This document shows positions 27,701 to 35,023 of a stretch of DNA of 45,116 nt, in pieces. Positions within the stretch are counted from its first letter, which is position 1. Each line of letters begins with the position of its first letter. A program made the translations under genes and the position numbers. Where the stretch lies: positions 1-45,116 of the forward strand of contig JAFVEM010000050.1 in the NCBI GenBank assembly GCA_017476005.1. Direction: 5' to 3'. Origin of the DNA: Selenomonadaceae bacterium. GTDB lineage: Bacteria > Bacillota > Negativicutes > Selenomonadales > Selenomonadaceae. A model generated the notes under the pieces. That model did not search any database, was not told the DNA's origin, and saw only the letters and a program-made list of their open reading frames with translations.

Positions 27701-27741
27701 AAGTACTGATTTTCCGGTAATGTACTTACTTGGAGGTAAGT
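27701..27741. promoter_or_regulatory. Two inverted repeats, likely HxlR-type operator
   Basis: AAGTAC-N15-GTACTT spans 27701-27727, and ACTTAC-N6-GTAAGT spans 27724-27741 and encloses the ribosome site GGAGG. They sit downstream of the promoter and just before the regulator's ATG, as expected for autorepression. The second could also form an mRNA hairpin that masks the ribosome site. Confidence 0.5.
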
Positions 27742-27742
27742 T

Positions 27743-28096
27743 ATGGAGAAGAAGAAAATCGATGATGCAAATTTTGAGGAAACAGGTTACAGCTATACGC
27801 TTTCTCTCATCTCCGGGAAGTATAAGCCCGTCATTCTGTACTGCCTGATGGAGTATGAGCCTGTCCGTTTCAATGATTTGCGCCGCTATCTGAAAACCGT
27901 GGCGGATAAGACGCTCAGCCAGAAATTGAAAGAATTGGAAAACGATGGGCTTATAAGCCGCTATGTTTATAACCAGATGCCGCCGAAGGTAGAGTATTCC
28001 CTGACCGAACGAGGGCATTCCTTGATGGCGGTACTGGACAAGTTATGCGACTGGGGCAACGAAAATCGTCCGTCGAAACAGGGAGGCGCATTATGA
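27743..28096 (+). CDS. HxlR-family winged-helix regulator
   Basis: This 117-residue DNA-binding protein has the HxlR domain: SLISGKYKPVILYCL, VRFNDLRRYLKTVADKTLSQKLKELENDGLISR, quoted in parts as RFNDLRRYL and TLSQKLKELENDGL, then PPKVEYSLTERGHSL and LCDWG. Most redox-sensing members have a Cys-Pro near the N terminus before the first helix; here that place reads TGYSYTL, so the usual thiol is missing. It is divergent from the Fe-S-type flavoprotein and overlaps the fusion gene by 4 bases (ATGA), so it probably controls both. Confidence 0.9.
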   Translation: MEKKKIDDANFEETGYSYTLSLISGKYKPVILYCLMEYEPVRFNDLRRYLKTVADKTLSQKLKELENDGLISRYVYNQMPPKVEYSLTERGHSLMAVLDKLCDWGNENRPSKQGGAL

Positions 28097-29184
28097 ACAA
28101 CACTGCCCTTAGAAAATGGCTTGCCTCATTTTTGCTGATTTTGTTCTTCGCCGAACTTGGTGGAATGTTCCTGCCCCACCTTGTGCATGAATTGTTGGGT
28201 ATGCTTTTCCTAACCCTAGCGATATGGCACAATGTTTTAAACCGTCGTTTTTATCAATCCATCTGTCGTGGAGCATATAGTTTTCATCGTGTTGGAAACA
28301 GCCTTGACATAATCCTTTTAGTCATGTTTTTCGTTCTTATTGCCATTTCGGGCATGGTGCTATCCCATGATTTGTTCCCTCAGTTCTATATCGCCGGCGA
28401 TGTCAATTGGCGTTCCCTACACCTCGGCGGAGCCATCGGTACGCTCATTTTGCTCTGTTCCCATTTACTGTTTCAAGGCAAACGCTATATACGGGGCAGA
28501 GGTTATACCGTTGCCATGGGCTTGGGCTTTGTTTTGGCAGCGGCAGGTATTTTCGGGTTGCCCTATTTGGATAGATGGTATAATCCGGTGCATGTGAATA
28601 AGGCAATACTGGCGCAGGGCGAAAAGGTACAAATTCCCGGCAAAATCATCACCGTATATTTTAGCCGGGTAGGCAATACGGATTTTCCTACAGATGTGGA
28701 TGCCGTATCCGGGGCATCGGTCATGAAGGACGGACAGGAGCTTATCGGCAATGCCGAAATGATAGCCTATATGGTAAAGGATGCGGCAGGTGGCGACCTC
28801 TTTGCCATTCGGACAGAGAAAACATATCCCACCGACTATGGGGAAACCACTCAAGAAGGACAACGAGAAATAGAATCGGGCATTGCCCCTGCTTTGCGAG
28901 AACCTTTGCCGCAACTTGAAGATTACGATGTGATTTTTCTGGTGTACCCTCTTTGGTGGAATACGCTACCTATGTCCATAGAAGGCCTCTTAAATCAATA
29001 CGACTTGGCAGGAAAAACCATTATTCCCATTGTAACTCATGGGGGAAGCGGCATTGGCGACAGCCTTGACGCCATCCGCCGAGCCACCAAAGCCGAGGTC
29101 AAGAACGAATATCTCGACATATACAGCAGCGACATCCCTTCCTCAAGGCAGGCAATTGCCGACTATTTGAAAAAATTTAAATGA
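28093..29184 (+). CDS. DUF4405 membrane haem domain fused to flavodoxin
   Basis: This 363-residue fusion has five predicted helices (about 10-155) of DUF4405 type with four His at H32/H46 and H110/H124, two pairs 14 residues apart, fitting two b haems. From about residue 184 a flavodoxin domain begins with TVYFSRVGNT (FMN phosphate loop) and continues with DAVSGASVM, YDVIFLVYPLWWNTLPM (flavin face) and VTHGGSGIGDSL. It could pass electrons between the quinone pool or periplasm and a bound FMN. The ATG 28093 has GGGAGG upstream and overlaps the regulator. The unfused relative is at 5003-5695. Function is inferred from domains only. Confidence 0.85.
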   Translation: MNNTALRKWLASFLLILFFAELGGMFLPHLVHELLGMLFLTLAIWHNVLNRRFYQSICRGAYSFHRVGNSLDIILLVMFFVLIAISGMVLSHDLFPQFYIAGDVNWRSLHLGGAIGTLILLCSHLLFQGKRYIRGRGYTVAMGLGFVLAAAGIFGLPYLDRWYNPVHVNKAILAQGEKVQIPGKIITVYFSRVGNTDFPTDVDAVSGASVMKDGQELIGNAEMIAYMVKDAAGGDLFAIRTEKTYPTDYGETTQEGQREIESGIAPALREPLPQLEDYDVIFLVYPLWWNTLPMSIEGLLNQYDLAGKTIIPIVTHGGSGIGDSLDAIRRATKAEVKNEYLDIYSSDIPSSRQAIADYLKKFK

Positions 29185-29285
29185 ATCTGCTGGATGAAAA
29201 TAAGCTGATGGATTTAGGCGTGAGTAGCTAGGTTAATGACATCGCAATTGTTAGGCAGGAAAATTACGACAAGCCGTCGAATTAA
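29181..29285 (+). pseudogene. Possible decayed small ORF after the flavodoxin fusion
   Basis: An ATG overlapping the fusion's stop (ATGA) opens MNLLDENKLMDLGVSS, then TAG (29229-29231), then 17 more codons in the same frame ending in TAA. A coupled start and an in-frame continuation suggest a small gene broken by one stop, or a chance reading. No family is recognised. Confidence 0.25.
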
Positions 29286-29299
29286 AAGTCGAATTAAAA
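29276..29299 (+). repeat. Tandem 12-bp direct repeat
   Basis: GTCGAATTAAAA occurs twice without a gap, directly before the ribosome site of the radical SAM gene. It looks like a slippage duplication. Confidence 0.8.
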
Positions 29300-29312
29300 A
29301 GGTGAGTTATAG

Positions 29313-32003
29313 ATGATTTGGGAAATCGAGGTCAACGATATTTTGCGAGATAAGGCGATTATGAGATATGAAAAAGAAATAGAAAAGCCGGCTCGTTACA
29401 TGGGCGGCGAATGGAACGCGGTCAAGAAAGATTGGGAGGAGATTCCCTGCCATTTTGCCCTGTCCCTCCCCGATGTCTATGAGGTGGGTATGTCCAATCT
29501 AGGCCTTGCCATCCTCTACGAAATATTGAATAGGCGCGAGGACACTTGGGCAGAGAGGGTTTATGCCCCTTGGCAGGACATGGAAGCCTTATTGCGCGAA
29601 AAAAATATGCCCCTTTCCGCGCTTGAGTCGGGGCATCACCTAAAAGAGTTTGATCTGTGGGGTTTTTCGTTGCAATACGAGATGATTTACTCCAACGTAC
29701 TCAATATGTTGGATTTGGCCGGCATTCCCTTGAAAGCCGCAGAGCGCGCGGCGGATATGCCCTTCATCGTGGGGGGCGGCCCTTGCGTTTACAATGTGGA
29801 ACCGGTGGCAGATTTTTTTGATTTTTTCATTGTGGGCGAAGGGGAAGAAATTATCGGCGAAGTGGCCGCCGCTTTAATCGCTTGGAAAGGCGAGGGAAAA
29901 CCCGGGGGACGGCAGGAATTTTTGGGGCGGCTGCTAAAAATCCCGGGGATTTATGTCCCCTCTTTCTACGAGCCGCATTATGATGCCGCAGGGCGTTTTA
30001 GGATGCTTCTGCCCAAGAGAGCCGATGCGCCCACGGTGGTTCACAAGCGAGTGGTAAGAGACCTCGACGCGATACCTACCTTGGAAAAGCCCATCGTTCC
30101 CTATTTGGGCATTGTTCACGACCGCTTGATGCTGGAACTCTTTCGCGGTTGCTCGCGCGGCTGTCGTTTCTGTCAAGCCGGTATGTGCTACCGCCCGGTG
30201 CGAGAGCGTCGGCCGGATAAACTACGCACACGCGCCGGACGCATGGCGGTCAATACCGGCTATGATGAAATGTCCTTGACTTCGCTTTCCTCCGCCGATT
30301 ATTCCTGTTTGCCCCGTTTGATAGATGAACTCACGACCGACTTTCACGGGCGAAAAATCAGCCTTTCCTTGCCTTCCCTGCGTATTGACAGCTTTTCGGT
30401 GGAACTGGCGAGCCGCTTGCAACAGGTACGCAAAAGCGGCCTGACCTTCGCGCCGGAGGCCGGCACCCAGCGACTGCGAGACGTTATCAATAAGGGCGTC
30501 ACGGAGGAAAATCTCTTGACGGCTTGCGGCGCCGCCTTTAGGGAAGGTTGGCGGCAGGTGAAATTGTATTTTATGCTGGGCTTGCCTACGGAAACCGACG
30601 AGGACATTATCGGCATCGGCAAGTTGGCGCAGCGAGTAGCGGAGCTTTATCGTCAAGTCACCGGCAAAGGCGGCGTGAAAATCACCGTCAGCGTTTCCTG
30701 CTTCGTGCCGAAACCTTATACTCCCTTTCAGTGGTTCGGGCAAATATCTTTGGCGGAATTTACGCGCCGCCAAATGCTGCTCAAGGATTATATAAAAAAA
30801 CTGCCCGGTCGCGCCATTACTTATAATTATCACGATGCCAAACTCTCCACCTTGGAAGGAGTCATCGCTCGCGGCGACAGGCGGCTGGCTAAGGTAATTC
30901 TGCGAGCTTGGCAAAAGGGCGCTAAATTCGACGGGTGGTCGGATCTGTTTAAGTATGACGTTTGGCAGGAGGCGCTAAGCGAGTGCGACATCAAGCCGCA
31001 AGAGTACAACGAACGCTCTCGCGACTTAAATGAACCCTTGCCTTGGGAGATAACTTCGCCGGGGGTGAGCAAAGAATTTTTGCAAAGGGAATGGCGCAAG
31101 GCGCTGGCCGGAGAACTCACGGCGGATTGCCGCCGGGGGCGGTGCGCCGATTGCGGCGTTTGTCCCACGCTCCAGGCCAAAGTCATTGATTATGCGAGCG
31201 AGGAAAAAGCAGCCTCGGCCTCACGGTTAGCTTCCGTAGGCAAGACCAAAGCGGCCGCGCCAGCAAATACTGTCCCCACGAGAGAAGTCGGCGCAGGTGG
31301 CGGCGCGCCTCGTCCCACTTACCTTTATCGCTGCCAAATAACCAAAGAAGAACCCCTGCGCTATTTGTCGCACCTGGACTACGCCGCCCTGTTCGCTCGC
31401 GCCATTGAGCGCGCCGCCCTGCCCATCGCCTATTCCGCAGGATTTAATCCCCATCCGAAACTGGCCTTTGCCTCGGCGCTGTCGGTGGGGGTGACAAGTT
31501 CCATGGAATATTTTGACTTAGAGCTTGTCACCGAGCTAACGCCACGGGAGGTGAAAGAGCGGTTAAACGGGGCGTTGCCCTCCGGCGCCAAAATTATCCG
31601 TATAAAGCTCATGCGCGGCAAACAGCCTGCCTTGATGGCCATGGCCGACCTCGCCAAATACGAGGCGCGCGTTCCCTATCGCGGCGCCAAGGCGCCTATT
31701 CTCGCGGCCTTGGCGGCCTTTAATCAAAATCCCCATGTCATCTATAGGCGCGTCACTCCCAAGAAGCAACGGGAGATAAACGTCAAAGAATATCTGCGAG
31801 AGGCTGTAACTTGCGAATTTAACGAAGCTGCGCGAGAACTTTGTCTCCAACTGGCCATAAGCATAACTCCCACCGGTAGCGTGAAACCGGCAGAAATTTT
31901 GGCGGTACTCGGTGAGGAGTTTGCCTTGCCGGTGGAGGCGACTCAGGCGCGGATTCAGCGCCTCGAGCTTACCGCCGGAGGGAAAAACTTGCTGGATATG
32001 TAA
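29313..32003 (+). CDS. TIGR03960-type radical SAM protein fused to DUF2344
   Basis: This 896-residue protein joins a B12-binding-like N-terminal region (about 40-250), a radical SAM core with CSRGCRFC near residue 280 (Cys-x3-Cys-x2-Cys), a Cys-rich stretch (CRRGRCADCGVC, about 608-619), an Ala-rich linker and a C-terminal DUF2344 domain (from about 670; EPLRYLSHLDYAALFARA, SAGFNPHPKLAFA). Such proteins are widespread in Firmicutes, usually beside rne/rng and rplU, and are thought to act on RNA or ribosomes, but their reaction is unknown. Here that neighbourhood is missing. The start has AAGGTGAG 6 bases upstream; the first 23 residues are an extension. Confidence 0.9.
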   Translation: MIWEIEVNDILRDKAIMRYEKEIEKPARYMGGEWNAVKKDWEEIPCHFALSLPDVYEVGMSNLGLAILYEILNRREDTWAERVYAPWQDMEALLREKNMPLSALESGHHLKEFDLWGFSLQYEMIYSNVLNMLDLAGIPLKAAERAADMPFIVGGGPCVYNVEPVADFFDFFIVGEGEEIIGEVAAALIAWKGEGKPGGRQEFLGRLLKIPGIYVPSFYEPHYDAAGRFRMLLPKRADAPTVVHKRVVRDLDAIPTLEKPIVPYLGIVHDRLMLELFRGCSRGCRFCQAGMCYRPVRERRPDKLRTRAGRMAVNTGYDEMSLTSLSSADYSCLPRLIDELTTDFHGRKISLSLPSLRIDSFSVELASRLQQVRKSGLTFAPEAGTQRLRDVINKGVTEENLLTACGAAFREGWRQVKLYFMLGLPTETDEDIIGIGKLAQRVAELYRQVTGKGGVKITVSVSCFVPKPYTPFQWFGQISLAEFTRRQMLLKDYIKKLPGRAITYNYHDAKLSTLEGVIARGDRRLAKVILRAWQKGAKFDGWSDLFKYDVWQEALSECDIKPQEYNERSRDLNEPLPWEITSPGVSKEFLQREWRKALAGELTADCRRGRCADCGVCPTLQAKVIDYASEEKAASASRLASVGKTKAAAPANTVPTREVGAGGGAPRPTYLYRCQITKEEPLRYLSHLDYAALFARAIERAALPIAYSAGFNPHPKLAFASALSVGVTSSMEYFDLELVTELTPREVKERLNGALPSGAKIIRIKLMRGKQPALMAMADLAKYEARVPYRGAKAPILAALAAFNQNPHVIYRRVTPKKQREINVKEYLREAVTCEFNEAARELCLQLAISITPTGSVKPAEILAVLGEEFALPVEATQARIQRLELTAGGKNLLDM

Positions 32004-32005
32004 AG

Positions 32006-32052
32006 AAAGCCGGTGGGCAGATACGTCAAGTATCCGTCCGCCGGCTTTTTTT
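32006..32052. terminator. Bidirectional terminator
   Basis: AAAGCCGG...CCGGCTTT with an imperfect inner stem and loop GTCAA, ending in seven Ts on the plus strand. It lies between the convergent radical SAM and aldo/keto reductase genes and reaches the latter's stop codon. Confidence 0.85.
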
Positions 32053-33076
32053 ACACCGCCACTTCTCCGGCCAAAACCTTTTGGTAATCCTCGTAGTTTT
32101 TAGCTAAGAGTTCCGGCGTGTTGAGTTCGTAGGGACAGTGGGACATACATTTATTGCAGTGGAGACAACCTTCGATTTTTTTCATTTCCTTTTGCCAGTA
32201 TTCGCTGAGCCAGAATTTGGAAGGCGCCCGACGTAGCATCAGGGACATCCTGGCGCATTGATTGATGGTTATGCCAGCCGGACAGGGCATACAATAGCCG
32301 CACCCACGACAGAAATTGCCGGAAAGCTCCCGGCGTTCGCCTTCGATGAAGTTTTTTATTTCCGCCGTCATGGTGGGGGTAGCTTCCATGTAAGAGAGCC
32401 ACTCGGTTAGCTCCTCTTCCTTTTGAATCCCCCAAATGGGCAGCGCCCCGGGAAATTCCGCCGTGAAAGCCATGGCCGCCCGGGAATTGGTGATGAGGCC
32501 GCCGGCCAGCCCCTTCATACACACGAAACCCACCTTGTTTTCGTAGCAAGTACGCACCAATTTTTCTTCCTTATCTCCGGAAAGATAGGAAAAGGGGAAC
32601 TGCACTGTTTCGTATAAACCGGACTTAGCGGCCTCCATGGCAATGCCGATCTTGTGAGCGGTGATGCCAATATGGCGAATCTTGCCGGCCTTTTTGGCGG
32701 CCTCCATGGCCTCGTACAGCCCGGTGCCGTCGTCGGGACGATAGCAACTTTCCGCGCAATGGAATTGATATACGTCGATATAATCGGTTTGGAGGTTTTT
32801 TAGAGACGTGGCCAAGTCCTCATTGAAAGCCGCCGGGGTTTTGGCCATGGTTTTGGTGGCGATATAAACCTTATCGCGCATCCCGGCGAAGGCGAGGCCG
32901 ATTTTTTCCTCGCTGTCCGAGTAGGCTCTGGCCGTGTCAAAATAGCGCATACCGCCCTCATAAGCGCGGCGCAGTAACTTTATCGCTGCCTCCGCGCTTA
33001 CGCGCTGAATGGGCAAGGCGCCGAAAGCATTTTGCGGCACCGTGATGCCGGTAGTTCCCAGCGTAACATTTTTCAT
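32051..33076 (-). CDS. Aldo/keto reductase with two 4Fe-4S motifs
   Basis: This 341-residue protein has an AKR barrel (about 1-250) with FDTARAYSDSE, ATKTMAK and YQFHC supplying the Asp, Tyr, Lys and His of the catalytic tetrad, followed by a ferredoxin-like tail with CRGCGYCMPCP (about 270) and CLHCNKCMSHCP (about 308). This architecture is common in anaerobes; the clusters could supply electrons in place of free NADPH. The substrate is unknown. It is last in a leftward operon, 17 bases after the glycosyltransferase. Confidence 0.9.
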   Translation of the reverse strand: MKNVTLGTTGITVPQNAFGALPIQRVSAEAAIKLLRRAYEGGMRYFDTARAYSDSEEKIGLAFAGMRDKVYIATKTMAKTPAAFNEDLATSLKNLQTDYIDVYQFHCAESCYRPDDGTGLYEAMEAAKKAGKIRHIGITAHKIGIAMEAAKSGLYETVQFPFSYLSGDKEEKLVRTCYENKVGFVCMKGLAGGLITNSRAAMAFTAEFPGALPIWGIQKEEELTEWLSYMEATPTMTAEIKNFIEGERRELSGNFCRGCGYCMPCPAGITINQCARMSLMLRRAPSKFWLSEYWQKEMKKIEGCLHCNKCMSHCPYELNTPELLAKNYEDYQKVLAGEVAV

Positions 33077-33093
33077 GGCTCTCTCTCCCTTTT

Positions 33094-34230
33094 TTACACC
33101 GTAAAGGCGCGCACCCTGTCGCCTTCTTCGTAAATATAGCTACCTTGGGGTTTTATGGCGCGGCGAATTACTTGGAGCAAATCTTCTCGCTCAGGTACCT
33201 TGAGCAAATCTTTCCTGTAGATGGCGCAGTCATAGTAGCCCTCTTTGCCCTGTAGCCAAAAATCCTCCCGATAATCGGCGGTGATAAGCCTTACGGGAAA
33301 ATCCGGCGCCATGGCTCTGGCGTAGCCGGCGCTGTCGGTCATGACTTCAATCTCCCCTTGGGGATACAGCCTTCTTAGCTGATAGGGCGAATTTAGGTAC
33401 TCATTTTCCCAGAGGAGTATCTTGGGAGTAGCTGTAGGCAAGGATAAATCGTCGAGCCACAGATTGTAGTTAAGCATGTTGCTAGATAATTTCCATTTTT
33501 CCAGGAAGAACCTCTCGTTACGCGTCAGCAAGGCGTTATAGGCTTCCGCGGCGCGTAGCCACTCTTCGCGGCTTTTTTGTTGCACAAAAGAGGAACTACC
33601 GAAGTGATGAATAAAAGTATCGCGCAAGAGAAGTAGTTGAAAACCGGCCAGTCGCAGACGCAAGGAGTAATCGTCGTCTTCAAAGTTACCGGGAGCAAAA
33701 CGCTCGTCGAGACCGCCGATTTTTTCGTATATCTCCCGTTTGAACAAGAAACAGAAAGCCACCAGCTTGAAAGTCAGTTCCCACTTGGCAGGATTTACAT
33801 GATTGAAATTTTCGGCCATAGTTAGCATATCATCCAAATTGTTGCCATAATTTACGGTGAGTTGTTGCATACGAGCACACTTATTGGTTACCGGCCCCAC
33901 GGCTCCCACCTTGGGAGAAGAGTACAACGCGCGCTTTAGTTGCTCCAGCCAACGAGGCGTTACAACGGTGTCGCTGTTTAAAAGCAAAATATCCTCGCCG
34001 CAAGCTACCTCCATGCCTTGATTGCACCCCTTGGGGAATCCCACGTTTTCTCGATTGGCAATGAGCCGCACGTCAGGTTGGGCGGCCAGCCACTCCCCAG
34101 AGCCGTCCGTTGAGGCGTTATCGACCAAAATGAGTTCATAACTGCCACTTTCCGTGAAGTGGCGGATACTTTGCAGACAAAGTTTGGTGAGTTCTATGGT
34201 ATTATAACTTAAAATAATGATGCTGGTCAT
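33094..34230 (-). CDS. Family 2 glycosyltransferase
   Basis: This 378-residue GT-A enzyme opens with TSIIILSYNTIELTKLCL, then LILVDNASTDGSGEWL, NVGFPKGCNQGM and LLLNSDTVV (the DxD-like metal site), and GNFEDDDYSLRLRLAGF with the catalytic acid region. The last 120 or so residues (after about 255) form a separate part with several Trp and Tyr and the ILLWENEYLNSPY stretch. No membrane helix is seen, so it acts in the cytoplasm, probably transferring a sugar to a surface polymer or protein. It follows the PAS gene by 25 bases. Confidence 0.88.
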   Translation of the reverse strand: MTSIIILSYNTIELTKLCLQSIRHFTESGSYELILVDNASTDGSGEWLAAQPDVRLIANRENVGFPKGCNQGMEVACGEDILLLNSDTVVTPRWLEQLKRALYSSPKVGAVGPVTNKCARMQQLTVNYGNNLDDMLTMAENFNHVNPAKWELTFKLVAFCFLFKREIYEKIGGLDERFAPGNFEDDDYSLRLRLAGFQLLLLRDTFIHHFGSSSFVQQKSREEWLRAAEAYNALLTRNERFFLEKWKLSSNMLNYNLWLDDLSLPTATPKILLWENEYLNSPYQLRRLYPQGEIEVMTDSAGYARAMAPDFPVRLITADYREDFWLQGKEGYYDCAIYRKDLLKVPEREDLLQVIRRAIKPQGSYIYEEGDRVRAFTV

Positions 34231-34255
34231 GGGCAGCCCTCCTTAGACAAAAACC

Positions 34256-34798
34256 TCAAGCAGAAAGACTGAGGCCAAAGAAATCGGTCACTTGCGCTAA
34301 ATAATTCTGCGGATTGCTACCGAGCCGGGTTATGGCCTCTTCCAAGGCAGCTATGTCATGTGTCGCCAGATCCAGCATAGTGACGATAATGCGTTTGTGA
34401 TGCGCCAAATAGCCTTGGGTTACATAAATTTTCAGCCACAAGGGGGCGGCGCGATTCCGTGACTCCATGGCTACCGTGAAATCTCCTTGAAAATCATCGT
34501 GAAGGATGGCGGCCTCGATATTTTTCCGCAGGGGACAATGACGACAGTTCACGCCGTTGCCGCAACCGCGAAGTATGCTGTTCGCGCAACAGAAAGCGTC
34601 GCCAAACTGCATCCCCACGGCTCGCCGGCGAGGTATTTCCATCAGCGCGGCGGCGCGTTCGTTCAGGTCGATAATGGCTCCATCTTCCGCCAAAACACAG
34701 ATGCCAATGTCCCTTTTAGCCAAACAAGTCGGCTGTATCTGCGTTCCCCCTGTTGCCGGAGGCAATAAAACTTTCATCCGGCTGTCCACGTCATCCAT
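34256..34798 (-). CDS. PAS-domain protein with a Cys cluster
   Basis: This soluble protein of about 180 residues has a single PAS domain (about 25-145): GICVLAEDGAIIDLNERAAALM, quoted in part as LAEDGAIIDLNERAA, then GMQFGDAF and a Cys-rich insert with the pattern FCC-x8-GCG-x4-C-x2-CPLR. The insert resembles one in redox-linked sensor kinases and may bind a metal or cluster. There is no kinase, GGDEF or DNA-binding output domain, so it may signal through a partner. I choose ATG 34798 (AGGGTG 8 bases upstream) over GTG 34807. It heads the leftward operon and is divergent from the Cys-peptide unit. Confidence 0.75.
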   Translation of the reverse strand: MDDVDSRMKVLLPPATGGTQIQPTCLAKRDIGICVLAEDGAIIDLNERAAALMEIPRRRAVGMQFGDAFCCANSILRGCGNGVNCRHCPLRKNIEAAILHDDFQGDFTVAMESRNRAAPLWLKIYVTQGYLAHHKRIIVTMLDLATHDIAALEEAITRLGSNPQNYLAQVTDFFGLSLSA

Positions 34799-34835
34799 TG
34801 GCTTCACACCCTCTACCCCCGATTTTTTCGCACTA

Positions 34836-34864
34836 ATTATATCATGTTTATTTGGTATTGCCAG
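34836..34864 (-). promoter_or_regulatory. Promoter of the PAS-GT2-AKR operon
   Basis: The minus strand has CTGGCA (34859-34864), a 17-base spacer and perfect TATAAT (34836-34841), about 37 bases before the PAS gene start. Confidence 0.6.
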
Positions 34865-34948
34865 CTAAAAATACTTAATGATGACCCAATTTATAACGAT
34901 AAAATCCAGAGAGGGTATTTTTTCTTACACGGCAAGGAGGCAAAGATT

Positions 34949-35023
34949 ATGAGCGGCGAAGTCAGACATTGCTCTATGTGCGGCAATCTGTATGTGGATA
35001 CCGGCGGTGGTGAAGGATGTTAA
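34949..35023 (+). CDS. 24-residue Cys-containing peptide
   Basis: A very short frame with an excellent ribosome site, AAGGAGG (34934-34940), 8 bases before its ATG. The peptide has a CSMCG motif at 8-12, then NLYVD, a Gly-rich stretch and a C-terminal Cys. Its stop overlaps the start of the next gene (ATGTTAA), so both are translationally coupled. It may be a half zinc ribbon, a small metal-binding peptide, a precursor peptide for modification, or only a leader that loads ribosomes onto the downstream gene. No known family is recognised. The strength of the ribosome site is the main evidence that it is translated. Confidence 0.6.
   Translation: MSGEVRHCSMCGNLYVDTGGGEGC

Noticed and set aside
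29229-29231. In-frame TAG as pyrrolysine codon
   Set aside because: Only a 34-codon frame with no known family or insertion signal; no pyl genes seen.
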